Shown in pieces: positions 7,908 through 16,847 of a DNA stretch of 64,000 bases. The notes below the pieces were generated by a model, which was not told where the DNA came from, searched no databases, and saw only the letters and a list, made by a program, of their open reading frames with translations. Every line of letters starts with the position of its first letter. Position 1 is the stretch's first letter. A program made the translations under genes and the position numbers. The DNA lies in NCBI RefSeq assembly GCF_019375555.1, contig NZ_JAHXDN010000001.1, positions 287,501 through 351,500 on the forward strand, read 5' to 3'. Source of the stretch: Roseobacter insulae (lineage in GTDB: Bacteria; Pseudomonadota; Alphaproteobacteria; Rhodobacterales; Rhodobacteraceae).

Positions 7908-9161
7908 ATGCCCGCCCTTTGCCGCGATTGCCTGACAGAATTTGACGCCGCACGCCGTTGCCCCGCCTGCGGCAGTCCGCGCATCGTGGCGCATGAGGAA
8001 CTCTTCTCGCTGTCGATTGCCCATATGGACTGCGACGCCTTCTACGCCTCGGTTGAAAAACGTGACGATCCGGGCCTTGAGGGCAAACCGGTGATCATCG
8101 GCGGCGGGCGGCGCGGGGTCGTCTCGACCGCCTGTTACGTAGCCCGCATCCGCGGCGTGCGCTCCGCCATGCCGATGTTTCAGGCACTGAAACTCTGTCC
8201 CGACGCGGTGATCATCAAACCGCGCATGCAGGCCTACGTCGAGGCATCCCGGGCGATCCGGGCGATGATGGAGGAACTGACACCCGATATCGAACCCCTG
8301 TCGCTGGACGAAGCCTTCATGGATCTCAGCGGCACCGCGCGATTGCATGGCCACCCGCCCGCCGTCATGCTGGCCCGGCTGATCCGGCGCATGCGCACCG
8401 AACTGGGGCTGACCGGGTCGATTGGTCTGTCTCACAACAAGTTTCTGGCCAAGGTCGCGTCAGATCTGGACAAGCCGCACGGGTTTTCCGTGATCGGCAA
8501 GGCAGAAACGGATGACTTCCTGCGCGACAAGCCGGTGCGCATGATCTGGGGGGTGGGCCCTGCCGCGCAGGCCGCTTTCGACAAGGCGGGTATCCGGACC
8601 TTCTCCGATCTGCTCAGGTGGGAGCGCACCGAACTGATCGCGCGTTTCGGCACCATGGGCGACAGGCTGTGGCATCTGGCGCGCGGCCAGGATCGCCGTC
8701 GCGTCTCCGCCCATGCGCCGATGAAATCCATCTCGAACGAGACAACCTTTCACGAAGACACCAACGACCCCGACCTGCTGGACGGACACCTGTGGCGCAT
8801 GGCGGAAAAGGTCTCTGACCGTGCGAAGGCCAAGGACATCGCCGGGCGTGTCGTGACCCTCAAGCTCAAGCGCTCGGATCACTCTGCGCTGTCACGACGG
8901 ATCAGCCTGCGTGATGCCACGCAACTGGCCGATACGATCTACCGCACGGCACGGGCGCTGTTTAATCAGGTCGGCGATCAGGGGCCTTACCGGCTGCTGG
9001 GGTGCGGGATATCCGATCTGGTGGATGCGGAGGGGGCGGACCGTTCCGGCGACCTGCTGGACCAGAATGCAAAACAGCGCAGCGACGCCGAGCGCGCGAC
9101 CGACAGGATCCGCGCACGCTTCGGACCGGATGCCATTCTGAAAGGGCGGGCGCTGCGCTAG
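7908..9161 (+). CDS. dinB: DNA polymerase IV (Y-family) with N-terminal zinc-ribbon-like motif
   Basis: Error-prone Y-family polymerase for translesion synthesis. The palm begins at SLSIAHMDCDAFYASVEKRD, with the second catalytic acid cluster in PLSLDEAFMDLSG. Helix-hairpin-helix and little-finger domains follow, for 417 aa total. Before the palm are about 30 residues with paired cysteines (CRDCL and CPACGS), a zinc-ribbon-like extension. The ATG at 7908 is preferred over the TTG at 7902. It is convergent with the next gene (2 bp apart). No LexA box was identified. Confidence 0.93.
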   Translation: MPALCRDCLTEFDAARRCPACGSPRIVAHEELFSLSIAHMDCDAFYASVEKRDDPGLEGKPVIIGGGRRGVVSTACYVARIRGVRSAMPMFQALKLCPDAVIIKPRMQAYVEASRAIRAMMEELTPDIEPLSLDEAFMDLSGTARLHGHPPAVMLARLIRRMRTELGLTGSIGLSHNKFLAKVASDLDKPHGFSVIGKAETDDFLRDKPVRMIWGVGPAAQAAFDKAGIRTFSDLLRWERTELIARFGTMGDRLWHLARGQDRRRVSAHAPMKSISNETTFHEDTNDPDLLDGHLWRMAEKVSDRAKAKDIAGRVVTLKLKRSDHSALSRRISLRDATQLADTIYRTARALFNQVGDQGPYRLLGCGISDLVDAEGADRSGDLLDQNAKQRSDAERATDRIRARFGPDAILKGRALR

Positions 9162-9163
9162 CG

Positions 9164-10024
9164 CTATTCCGCAGCCAGCGGCATACGTTCCTGACCGATC
9201 TGCGCAATATCGGCGATCACCGCCTGCAAGGTGCGCTGCACATCCGCAAAATTCTTGGACGGCTTGATGCGCTTTTCGTCCATGTAGATGGCCCGGTCGA
9301 TTTCCACCTGAACCGCATGCTGGCCACGCGACGGGCGCCCGTAGGCCTGCGTCACATATGCGCCCGCGAAAGGTGCATTGCGGGAGACGACGAATCCCGC
9401 CGCGGAAAAAGCCGCTTCGACCCGGTCCACGACATCCCCGGCGGCGGCCGCGCCAAAGCGGTCCCCCAGAACGATTTCCGGGCGTTTGGCACCTGATCGC
9501 GCGATCCCCTGCAGTGCTTCATGCGGCATCGAGTGGCAATCAATCAACACGGCCTGACCATGGTGATGCAGCGCCCGGTCCAGCAGGTTTTGCAACATGC
9601 CGTGGTAGGGGTGCCAATAATCGTCCAGCCGCTGCTTGGCTTCGATCATGCTCATCTTGCCCCGGTAGATCGCCCGGCCGTTCGCAACAACGCGCGGGAT
9701 GACCCCCAGCCCCGATGAAACCCGCGGGTTGTGCCCCCGGCGACGCACCCCATCGATCAGGGCGGGGTCCAGTTCATCACTGCTGCGGTTGAGGTCAACA
9801 AATGCCCGCGGGGCACCCGCCTTGATAAAACTCGCCCCGAATTGCGGGGCGCATTCAAAGAGCTGATCGACAAAGGCATCTTCCGAAGACCGGATCGCGT
9901 GATCATCCAGTTCCGTTGCCCGCAGCAACGCCAACGGATAGTCCCGCCCGCTGTGCGGTGATGCGAAAACAACGCAGGATGAGCTGTTTTGCGGGTAAAT
10001 GACTTCAAAAGCTGACTTGGGCAT
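9164..10024 (-). CDS. N-formylglutamate amidohydrolase family protein
   Basis: 286-aa member of the HutG2/N-formylglutamate amidohydrolase family, which in histidine degradation releases formate from N-formyl-glutamate. The N-terminal SPHSGRDYP and the central LIDCHSMP are typical metal-site motifs, and PRAFVDLNRSSDELDP is a family signature. GAGG lies 8 nt before the ATG. No other hut genes are present, so a role in histidine use is not supported by context; it could act on another N-acyl amino acid. Confidence 0.88.
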   Translation of the reverse strand: MPKSAFEVIYPQNSSSCVVFASPHSGRDYPLALLRATELDDHAIRSSEDAFVDQLFECAPQFGASFIKAGAPRAFVDLNRSSDELDPALIDGVRRRGHNPRVSSGLGVIPRVVANGRAIYRGKMSMIEAKQRLDDYWHPYHGMLQNLLDRALHHHGQAVLIDCHSMPHEALQGIARSGAKRPEIVLGDRFGAAAAGDVVDRVEAAFSAAGFVVSRNAPFAGAYVTQAYGRPSRGQHAVQVEIDRAIYMDEKRIKPSKNFADVQRTLQAVIADIAQIGQERMPLAAE

Positions 10025-10172
10025 ACCGGTTCCTCTTCAACAGACCATAGACCAAAAAATACAAAAGCCAAAAGCCCTTGATCTTAACCGCGACTCCTTT
10101 TAAAGACCCCGCTACCGGCGCGTCTCTTCGCGCCCCATTTTTATTTGGGGCCTGAAAAACCGCGTGACATAG

Positions 10173-10247
10173 GGGTGATTAGCTCAGCGGTAGAGCACTT
10201 CGTTGACATCGAAGGGGTCACTGGTTCGATCCCAGTATCGCCCACCA
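10173..10247 (+). tRNA. tRNA-Val (GAC)
   Basis: Complete cloverleaf. The acceptor stem GGGTGAT/ATCGCCC contains one T-G pair, the D-arm is AGCTCAGCGGTAGAGC, and the anticodon stem CTTCG/CGAAG encloses the loop TTGACAT. The anticodon GAC is at 10205-10207. The T-arm is CTGGTTCGATCCCAG, and CCA is encoded at 10245-10247. A weak promoter candidate, TTGATC (10078) with 17-bp spacing to TAAAGA (10101), precedes it. Confidence 0.97.
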
Positions 10248-10324
10248 CCTATTGAACTGGTTCGGAAATTCCGGATCGCCCGCAACCCGGCGCTGGCCCG
10301 CGCCACGACATGAGGAGACCGACC

Positions 10325-10450
10325 ATGAAGGTTCGCAATTCGCTCCGCTCGCTCAAGAATCGGCACCGCGACTGCCGTGTTGTGCGTCGCAAAGGCCGCG
10401 TTTACGTGATCAACAAAACGCAGCGCCGGTTCAAAGCCCGCCAGGGCTGA
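10325..10450 (+). CDS. rpmJ: 50S ribosomal protein L36
   Basis: 41-residue basic protein starting [20 protein letters not shown] and ending in RRFKARQG, diagnostic of the alphaproteobacterial L36. Only one cysteine remains, so the CXXC zinc-binding set of classical L36 is absent and this is the zinc-independent (YkgO-like, C-minus) form. AGGAG is 8 nt upstream of the ATG. It lies 77 bp after tRNA-Val and is followed by a strong terminator, so it may share a transcript with the tRNA. Confidence 0.96.
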   Translation: MKVRNSLRSLKNRHRDCRVVRRKGRVYVINKTQRRFKARQG

Positions 10451-10476
10451 ACCCCGCAAGGCACTCTGACGAAAAG

Positions 10477-10502
10477 CCGCTCCTTCGGGAGCGGTTTTTT
10501 TT
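10477..10502 (+). terminator. rpmJ intrinsic terminator
   Basis: Perfect 7-bp stem CCGCTCC/GGAGCGG around a TTCG tetraloop (10477-10494), followed by eight T residues (10495-10502). It lies 26 bp after the rpmJ stop codon. Confidence 0.93.
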
Positions 10503-10559
10503 GTGGTGCACCGGCTGAAACGAAAGGCACCGCGTGTCTGCCGATACCTGCCCGGGCGG

Positions 10560-11447
10560 TTACGGCACCTGCCGACCGCGCCAGAGGATGAAAAGGCCCG
10601 ACAGCACGATCAGGCCAGACCCCAGCAGCATGGAGAATTCCAGTCGCTCGCCAAAGACGGCGACGCCGATGGCAATGCCAAACAGCAGCCGCGTGTACCT
10701 GAACGGGGTGACGGAAGATACTTCTCCGGTGCGCATTGCCCGCATCAGGCAGGCATAGGCCGCGACGCCCGACACCACCGAGGCCACCAGAAAAAGTGAT
10801 GCCATTCTGCCGGGGGTGACAAATGGCACGGCCTGCCAGGCAGAAAACAAGACACCTGCGACCACAACGGACAGAAATCCGTAAAATCCCAGGGCTGCGG
10901 TGTTCAGCGACGCGGGCGCGGCCCGGCTGGCCAGATCGCGCCCCGCAAAGCCGATCATGCCGATGACCGCCAATACCGACAGCAGCGAAAAGCTGTCCGT
11001 GCCCGGCTGAACGATGACCATGACACCTGTCAGACCGACAACGACGGCCATCCACCGGCGCCAGCCAACCTTTTCGCCAAACACAACTGCCGCACCCGCC
11101 ACCACCACCAGCGGCGTCGCCTGCAGGATGACCGTCGCGGCAGAAAGAGGGGTCAGCGAAATCGCCAGCACGTAAAATAGCCGTCCGATCACTTCGAACA
11201 CCGCCCGCACGCGCATCGTGCCCGAGACCGCTTCCGCGACAAACAAAGGGTCATTCCTGATGCGGGCAAGACAGGCAAAGAGACATGCGCCGCCCAAGCC
11301 GAAGATAATCAGGATCTGTCCAACCGGCACCGTCACCGAGGCTGCCTTGATAAAGGCGTCTTCAACGGCAAAGGCCGCCATGGCCGCAACCATCCAGATA
11401 CTGCCGGTCAGATTGGCCTCGGCGTGCGTGTTGATGCTCTGTGTCAC
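10560..11447 (-). CDS. DMT-superfamily (EamA) transporter
   Basis: Inner-membrane permease with two EamA repeats and about ten hydrophobic helices, typical of drug/metabolite exporters with 280-310 aa. Recognisable pieces are ASVTVPVGQILIIFGLGG in the first repeat and ALIVLSGL-like C-terminal helices ending in LWRGRQVP. The frame is open back to 11531. The N-terminal 28 codons there look non-conserved, so I place the start at the GTG at 11447; the ribosome site is weak and this start is uncertain. Substrate unknown. It is convergent with rpmJ. Confidence 0.82.
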   Translation of the reverse strand: MTQSINTHAEANLTGSIWMVAAMAAFAVEDAFIKAASVTVPVGQILIIFGLGGACLFACLARIRNDPLFVAEAVSGTMRVRAVFEVIGRLFYVLAISLTPLSAATVILQATPLVVVAGAAVVFGEKVGWRRWMAVVVGLTGVMVIVQPGTDSFSLLSVLAVIGMIGFAGRDLASRAAPASLNTAALGFYGFLSVVVAGVLFSAWQAVPFVTPGRMASLFLVASVVSGVAAYACLMRAMRTGEVSSVTPFRYTRLLFGIAIGVAVFGERLEFSMLLGSGLIVLSGLFILWRGRQVP

Positions 11448-11657
11448 AAACGATCCATTCCGAAGGTTCCGAACACGATCGGCGGATGGTCCGATCGCCT
11501 GTTTCCCGTGGGGCGATGACCCAATTGTCACGACCAGTCAACGGCAAAGCGGATAGGCTGCAACCGCAGATAGGCGCCGCCCCGTGGCATCACGGTAAGT
11601 TGCACCGGGCCGGCCGCACCGGAGCCTTGCCCTGTCAAGGCAATCACTTACGTGCAA

Positions 11658-11672
11658 TAGTCATAGTGACTA
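11658..11672. promoter_or_regulatory. Inverted repeat before the GST gene (operator candidate)
   Basis: TAGTCA-TAG-TGACTA is a perfect 15-bp inverted repeat ending 15 bp before the GST start codon and overlapping the likely transcription start region. The size fits a MarR- or LysR-type operator. No regulator gene is adjacent. Confidence 0.45.
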
Positions 11673-11687
11673 AAAAGAGAGAGCCCG

Positions 11688-12554
11688 ATGATCGAATATA
11701 CCCCGCCGAAAGTCTGGACGTGGGACGCCGAAAACGGCGGCCAGTTCGCCAACATCAATCGACCCGTTGCCGGGGCGACCCATGACAAGGACCTGCCCGT
11801 CGGCAAACACCCGTTCCAGCTTTACTCGCTGGCGACCCCAAACGGGGTCAAAGTCACGGTCTTGTTCGAGGAATTGCTGGCACTGGGGATCGAGAAGGCG
11901 GAATACGACGCCTGGATCATCAGGATTGGCGACGGCGATCAGTTCGGCAGCGGTTTTGTCGAAGTGAACCCGAACTCCAAAATCCCCGCCTTGGTGGACC
12001 GCTCCGGTGATACGCCGATACGCGTATTCGAATCCGGCGCCATCCTGCTGCATCTGGCGGAAAAATTCGGCAGGTTCCTCCCCACGGACCCCGGCGCGCG
12101 GGCTGAAACGCTGTCGTGGCTGTTCTGGCAGATGGGCTCGGCCCCGTATCTTGGCGGCGGTTTCGGCCATTTTTACGCCTACGCGCCGGAGAAATTCGAA
12201 TACCCCATCAACCGCTTCGCGATGGAAACCAAGCGCCAGCTCGACGTGCTGGACCGGCAATTGGCCGAGCGTGATTTCATCGCGGGCACCGATTACACCA
12301 TCGCAGATATCGCCATCTGGTCGTGGTACGGGCAACTTGTGCTGGGTCGGCTTTATGACGCCGCGGAATTCCTCGATGTCGAAAGCTACAAGAATGTCGT
12401 GCGGTGGGCCAAGGCGATAGACGCGCGCCCTGCCGTTCAGCGCGGTCGCATGGTCAATCGCAGTTTTGGCGAGCCGGAGATGCAGCTGCACGAGCGCCAT
12501 GACGCAAGCGATTTTGACACGATGACGCAGGACAAAATCGGCGAGGACGCCTGA
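11688..12554 (+). CDS. yghU: Glutathione-dependent disulfide-bond oxidoreductase, YghU-type GST
   Basis: 288-aa glutathione transferase-fold protein of the Nu/YghU class, which in E. coli acts as a glutathione-dependent disulfide reductase and peroxide-reducing enzyme. It has the class-specific N-terminal extension (~1-50), a thioredoxin-fold domain with PFQLYSLATPNGVKVTVLFE, the glutathione-gamma-glutamyl contact ESGAILLHLAEK, and an all-helical C-terminal domain with DYTIADIAIWSW. AGAGAG is just ahead of the ATG. The gene is monocistronic, with an inverted repeat (11658-11672) in its leader that may confer thiol or electrophile control. Confidence 0.9.
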   Translation: MIEYTPPKVWTWDAENGGQFANINRPVAGATHDKDLPVGKHPFQLYSLATPNGVKVTVLFEELLALGIEKAEYDAWIIRIGDGDQFGSGFVEVNPNSKIPALVDRSGDTPIRVFESGAILLHLAEKFGRFLPTDPGARAETLSWLFWQMGSAPYLGGGFGHFYAYAPEKFEYPINRFAMETKRQLDVLDRQLAERDFIAGTDYTIADIAIWSWYGQLVLGRLYDAAEFLDVESYKNVVRWAKAIDARPAVQRGRMVNRSFGEPEMQLHERHDASDFDTMTQDKIGEDA

Positions 12555-12597
12555 CCGCCCGCTGGCGGGATGATGCAGGCCGGTCGCCCCGGGCGGG

Positions 12598-14277
12598 TCA
12601 GCGCTGCCGCCCGACCTGACGGCAGATCAGGATCACCGGCATAAGCCCGATTGCGACAATCACAAGACTGGGCACCGCCGCCCCCTCCAACCGTTCGTCC
12701 GAGGCCAGGCGGTAGGCCTGCACCGCCAGCGTGTCGTAGTTGAAGGGACGCATGATCAGCGTCGCGGGCAACTCTTTCATCACGTCGACAAAGACGATCA
12801 GCAGGGCGGTCAGCAGGCTGGGGGCGAGAATCGGCAGATGCACCCGGCGCAGGGTGCCGATCGCGCTCTGCCCCAGTGATCGCGCTGCGGCGTCCATATT
12901 GGACGGCACCATTGCCTGACCGCCCTCATACGCCCCCATCGCGGCCGCAAGAAAGCGCACCATGTAGGCGAGCACCAGAAGCCAGATCGACCCGGTCACC
13001 AACAACCCGGTAGAGATATCGAATGTGCTGCGCATCCAAGCGTCCAGCGTATTGTCAAAGAGCGCAAAGGGCACCATCAGCCCCACGGCGATGACCCCAC
13101 CCGGAACGGCGTACCCCAGTCGGGCGATATAGGCGGCGGATTGCGACCGGCGACCGGGATGGGATCTTTGGTAGAAACCCACCAGAATGGCCGCCATCAC
13201 CGTGACCAGTGCAGCGGTCGCGGCGAGGGTGACCGAGTTTTGAATGAACCCCAGGTAGCGCGGGCTGAACAGGTTCTGCTCTGACCCGATGCCCATGTTC
13301 AACAGCACGACGACGGGCAGCACCGCGCCGAACAGCACGGGAATCCCGCACAGGACAACCGCCAAAGCCGCCTTGGCCCCGGCAAGCTGCGCGGGGTCCA
13401 TGCGTTGCTGCCGCCGCGAGGTGTCATGATACTGCGCCCGGCCACGCTGCGCGCGCTCCAGCATCGCCAGAAACAGGGCAAAGCTCAGCAGGCAGAGCGC
13501 AAGCTGCGCCGCGCCCGCGCGATCCGCGAGGGCGAACCAGCTTGTATAGATGCCGGTGGCAAAGGTCTGCACCCCGAAATAGGCAACGGTACCGAAGTCC
13601 GCGATGGTCTCCATCACCGCCAGCAGAACACCGCCCGCAATCGCCGGTCGTGCCAGCGGCAGGCTGATCTTGAAAAACGCGGCCCAGGCAGAGGCCCCGA
13701 GCGCGCGGGCGGCGAGGAAGGTGGTGGCGCTTTGCTGCAAAAACGCCGCGCGCGCCAAGAGATACACATATGGGTAAAGCACGAGAACCAGCATGGCCGC
13801 CGCGCCGCCAAGGGACCGGATCTCGGGAAACCAGTAGTCGCGCGGCCCCCATCCGGTGACATCGCGCAAAGTGCTCTGGACAAATCCGGGATGATCCAGA
13901 ACATGGGTGTAGGCATAGGCCAGCACATAGGCCGGGAAGGCCAGAGGCAGCACCAGTGCGATCTCGAAAAAGCGCACGCCGGGAAAGCGGGTCATCGTGA
14001 CCAGCCAGGCAGCCCCGACACCCAAGGCGAAGGTCCCCACCGAGACCAGAACCGCCAGCATCAGCGTGGCACCGGCATAGCGCGGCAAGACCGTTTCCAT
14101 CAGGTGGGAAATCGTTTCCGTACCGCCGCTCAGGGCGGCAATCGCCACCGCCAGCATCGGCAGCAGACAGATGCCCGCAACCAGCATGGTGAGGAACGCA
14201 AAACCGCGCAATCCGTCTCTGGGTCGGCGTTTTGGGTTCGCACGCGGTTGTGGCATCAGGCTCGGCACATCGGACAT
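12598..14277 (-). CDS. ABC transporter permease, Fe(III)-type (FbpB/SfuB-like)
   Basis: 559-aa double permease with two binding-protein-dependent transport domains (each about six helices), as in periplasmic Fe3+ importers. EAA-type loops are visible as FLAARALGASAWAAFFKISLPLARPAI in the first half and AAARSLGQSAIGTLRRVHLPIL with the C-terminal DVMKELPATLIMRPFNYDTLA, a signature of the FbpB family. The partner substrate-binding protein and ATPase are not in the window, so this is an orphan permease locus. Iron is the likeliest substrate by family. Confidence 0.88.
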   Translation of the reverse strand: MSDVPSLMPQPRANPKRRPRDGLRGFAFLTMLVAGICLLPMLAVAIAALSGGTETISHLMETVLPRYAGATLMLAVLVSVGTFALGVGAAWLVTMTRFPGVRFFEIALVLPLAFPAYVLAYAYTHVLDHPGFVQSTLRDVTGWGPRDYWFPEIRSLGGAAAMLVLVLYPYVYLLARAAFLQQSATTFLAARALGASAWAAFFKISLPLARPAIAGGVLLAVMETIADFGTVAYFGVQTFATGIYTSWFALADRAGAAQLALCLLSFALFLAMLERAQRGRAQYHDTSRRQQRMDPAQLAGAKAALAVVLCGIPVLFGAVLPVVVLLNMGIGSEQNLFSPRYLGFIQNSVTLAATAALVTVMAAILVGFYQRSHPGRRSQSAAYIARLGYAVPGGVIAVGLMVPFALFDNTLDAWMRSTFDISTGLLVTGSIWLLVLAYMVRFLAAAMGAYEGGQAMVPSNMDAAARSLGQSAIGTLRRVHLPILAPSLLTALLIVFVDVMKELPATLIMRPFNYDTLAVQAYRLASDERLEGAAVPSLVIVAIGLMPVILICRQVGRQR

Positions 14278-14333
14278 AAGGGTCTTTTTCGACGGTTTTA
14301 GTCAGAATTACCAGCCCTGTTCCGATGCGCGGT

Positions 14334-15539
14334 TCAGGTTACTTCGTAGTCGCGCTGATCCTCGATCACCAAACCGTCTTTCGGCAGGCTGCCCGGTGAC
14401 ACCACCTCCACGGCGCCCTTCAGCTTCAGCGTCGCCACAACGCTGTCGGCGAAGTCCGCCGCAGCCCCGCCCGTGGCCTCGACCTGTACCGTCATCGCAT
14501 CGCGCCCGTCTTCCCGGCGCGCGATGACCCGTGCCTTGACGATCTCCTCATGGCGCGCGACGAGGCGCGCAACCTGTTCCGGCCGCACGAACATGCCCTT
14601 GATCTTGGTTGTCTGATCGGCCCGCCCCATCCAGCCCCTGATGCGCATATTGGTGCGCCCGCAAGGGCTTTGGCCGGGCAGCACGGCGCTCAGATCGCCC
14701 GTCGCGAACCGGATCAGCGGGTAATCGGGGTTCAGCGCGGTCACCACGACTTCGCCGACTTCGCCGGGGGCGACGGGATCGCCGGTACCGGGGGTGACGA
14801 TTTCAACGATGACCCCTTCATCGACAATCATACCCTCCATCGCGGGCGATTCGTAGGCGATGTTTCCCAGATCGGCCGTGGCGTAGCATTGCAGGCAGGC
14901 AATGCCACGATCCGCATAGGCCTGGCGCATAGCGGGAAACAAGGCGCCACCGCCCACGACCGCCTTGCGGATGCCAAGCGAAACCCCCATCGCATCGGCT
15001 TTGTCCAGCAGCACCTTGAGGTAGTCCGGTGTGCCCGCGTAGGCCGTGGACCCCACCGCCTGGGCTGCCTGGACCTGCAGTTCCGTCTGGCCGGTGCCAG
15101 CGGGCAGGACCGTTGCCCCCACCGCGCGGGCACCGCTTTCAAAGATCATGCCGGCGGGCGTCAGGTGGTAGCCAAAGCAGTTTTGCACGACGTCTCCCGG
15201 GCCGATCCCGGCGGCGTGCAGAAAGCGGCCCATGCGCCACCAGTCGTGACTGACCCCACCGGGTTCGTAGATCGGCCCCGGCGACTGGAAGACATGTGCC
15301 ACATTGCGCACAGGGATGCCCCCGAAAGGCGGCTTGTCGGCCTGCCATGCCGCCAGATCGGACTTGCGCAGGACCGGCAAGCGCTGCAAATCACCGAGGT
15401 CGCCGACCGCCCCCGCCTCGATCCGGCACGCGCCCGGCGCGGCGGCAACACGTTCGACATTGGCCTTGAGGGCGGCCAGCTGATCGCTTGCGCGCGCATC
15501 GGCACTGCGGGTCTCCAGATCGTCAAAATGAGAGGTCAT
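14334..15539 (-). CDS. Phenylacetate-CoA ligase-like AMP-forming ligase
   Basis: About 401 aa with the adenylate-forming fold of PaaK-type acyl-CoA ligases. Visible are the N-terminal LPVLRKSDLAAWQADKPP, a PGPIYEPGGVSHDWWRMGRF segment, the phosphate loop GTGQTELQVQ and the hinge IRGWMGRADQTTKIKGMFV, with a small C-terminal domain. It should activate an aromatic or other carboxylic acid with ATP and CoA. It overlaps the cupin gene via GTGA if started at the GTG at 15545; the ATG at 15539 is equally possible. It lies at the distal end of the Liv cluster, suggesting activation of the imported acid. Confidence 0.85.
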   Translation of the reverse strand: MTSHFDDLETRSADARASDQLAALKANVERVAAAPGACRIEAGAVGDLGDLQRLPVLRKSDLAAWQADKPPFGGIPVRNVAHVFQSPGPIYEPGGVSHDWWRMGRFLHAAGIGPGDVVQNCFGYHLTPAGMIFESGARAVGATVLPAGTGQTELQVQAAQAVGSTAYAGTPDYLKVLLDKADAMGVSLGIRKAVVGGGALFPAMRQAYADRGIACLQCYATADLGNIAYESPAMEGMIVDEGVIVEIVTPGTGDPVAPGEVGEVVVTALNPDYPLIRFATGDLSAVLPGQSPCGRTNMRIRGWMGRADQTTKIKGMFVRPEQVARLVARHEEIVKARVIARREDGRDAMTVQVEATGGAAADFADSVVATLKLKGAVEVVSPGSLPKDGLVIEDQRDYEVT

Positions 15540-15541
15540 GG

Positions 15542-15925
15542 TCACTCAGCCAGTGTTTGAAAGGGTTGGTCCGCACGCAGGATATGCGTCGTGACGATCT
15601 CGATATCGGTGTCTCCCTGATTGGTCACGCCCCCGTGCACCTGACCGGCCGGGAAAAACATTGGCGTACCGGCTGGCAAGCTCACCTCCTTGCCATTGGG
15701 CATCAGGGCCGCACCGCCGACAATCATCACCGCGTGTTCGTCGCCGGGGTGTATGTGCAGGGGGATGCGCCCACCGGGTTTCAGCGTAAGCTTGGAGACG
15801 ATGACAACCCGGCCTTCCACGCCGCTCAGAGGCTCTTCGCTCAGGATATCACGCGTCACAAGCTCTTCGGCGAAGGCGGGGGCCGTCATCGATGCGGCTG
15901 CGACAGCAAGTGCAAACTTTCTCAT
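15542..15925 (-). CDS. Secreted small cupin protein
   Basis: 127 aa. An N-terminal signal peptide (MRKFALAVAAASMTAPAFAEE) is followed by a single cupin_2 barrel. Metal-ligand histidines sit in GRIPLHIHPGDEHAVMIV and GQVHGGVTNQGD, with the conserved PAG turns (LPAGTPMFFPAGQVHGG). It is therefore a periplasmic metal-cupin of unknown substrate. It lies 23 bp after livF and overlaps the PaaK-like gene by 4 bp, so it is in the transport/activation operon. A periplasmic binding or isomerising role for the transported ligand is possible but speculative. Confidence 0.8.
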   Translation of the reverse strand: MRKFALAVAAASMTAPAFAEELVTRDILSEEPLSGVEGRVVIVSKLTLKPGGRIPLHIHPGDEHAVMIVGGAALMPNGKEVSLPAGTPMFFPAGQVHGGVTNQGDTDIEIVTTHILRADQPFQTLAE

Positions 15926-15948
15926 AAGTCTCTCCCAGGTTTCAGGGT

Positions 15949-16785
15949 TTACGACAGCCAGCGTTTGCGGCGCCGGTAGCTGCGCACATCGCGGAACGAC
16001 TTGCGCCCCTCTTCCGACATGCCCAGATAGAACTCCTTGACGTCAGGGTTTTCGCGCAGCTCCGCGGCAGGGCCATCCATCACCACGCGGCCCGATTCCA
16101 GAATGTAGCCGTAATGCGCAAAGCGCAGCGCCACGTTGGTGTTCTGTTCCGCCAACAGAAAGGTCACGCCTTCGTTTTCATTGACCGATTTCACGATCTC
16201 GAAAATCTGCTCCACCAGTTGCGGGGCCAGCCCCATGGAGGGCTCATCCAGCAGGATCGTCTCGGGCCGGGACATCAGCGCCCGCCCGATGGCGCACATC
16301 TGCTGTTCCCCCCCCGAGGTGTAGCCAGCCTGTGATTTCCGGCGCTCTTTCAGACGGGGAAAATAATCGTAAACCAGCTCCAGATCAGCCTGGATCGCGG
16401 CCTTGCCATCCTTGCGGGTGTAAGCACCGGTCAGCAGGTTTTCCTCAACCGTCAGATGTTCGAAACAATGACGCCCCTCCATCACCTGCACCACCCCGCG
16501 TTTCACGGTCTCTGCCGGGTCCTGATGCTGAATAACTTCACCGCGGTAGCGGATCGACCCTTTCGTCACTTCGCCGCGCTCCGAGGCCAGCAGCCCCGAG
16601 ATCGCCTTGAGGGTGGTCGTCTTGCCCGCCCCGTTCCCGCCCAGCAACGCGGTGATACCGCCCTTGGGAACGTTCAGGCTGACGCCCTTCAACACGAGGA
16701 TCACGTGGTTGTAGATCACCTCGATATTGTTGACCTCCAGCACCGTATCGGGCTTCGTGTCCTGTTCCTTCGCGGCATCGAGCAT
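15949..16785 (-). CDS. livF: Branched-chain-type ABC transporter ATPase, LivF-like
   Basis: ATP-binding subunit of a hydrophobic-amino-acid-type (HAAT) importer. Walker A is GGNGAGKTT, the signature is SGGEQQMCAIGRAL, Walker B is ILLDEPSMGLAP, and the switch His is in EQNTNVALRFAHYGYI. It is ~278 aa, somewhat longer than E. coli LivF because of extensions at both ends. The ATG at 16785 is used; a GTG at 16809 lies against the upstream hairpin and lacks a ribosome site. It is downstream of livK, separated by a strong hairpin. Confidence 0.93.
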   Translation of the reverse strand: MLDAAKEQDTKPDTVLEVNNIEVIYNHVILVLKGVSLNVPKGGITALLGGNGAGKTTTLKAISGLLASERGEVTKGSIRYRGEVIQHQDPAETVKRGVVQVMEGRHCFEHLTVEENLLTGAYTRKDGKAAIQADLELVYDYFPRLKERRKSQAGYTSGGEQQMCAIGRALMSRPETILLDEPSMGLAPQLVEQIFEIVKSVNENEGVTFLLAEQNTNVALRFAHYGYILESGRVVMDGPAAELRENPDVKEFYLGMSEEGRKSFRDVRSYRRRKRWLS

Positions 16786-16815
16786 GGGGCGGTGACCTTT
16801 GTTGTTCACAGTAGG

Positions 16816-16840
16816 GCCCCGGCGGAAAAACCGCCGGGGC
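16816..16840. other. Hairpin between livK and livF
   Basis: Perfect 10-bp GC stem GCCCCGGCGG/CCGCCGGGGC with a 5-base loop, 8 bp after the livK stop codon on the minus strand. No T-run follows, so it is more likely a 3'-end-protecting RNA structure that raises livK over livF than a full terminator. Confidence 0.7.
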
Positions 16841-16847
16841 GATGCGT

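Noticed and set aside
12555-12597. GC-rich CCCGC/GCGGG hairpin between the GST and iron permease genes
   Set aside because: The stem is only 5 bp and there is no T-run on either strand, so I do not call it a terminator.
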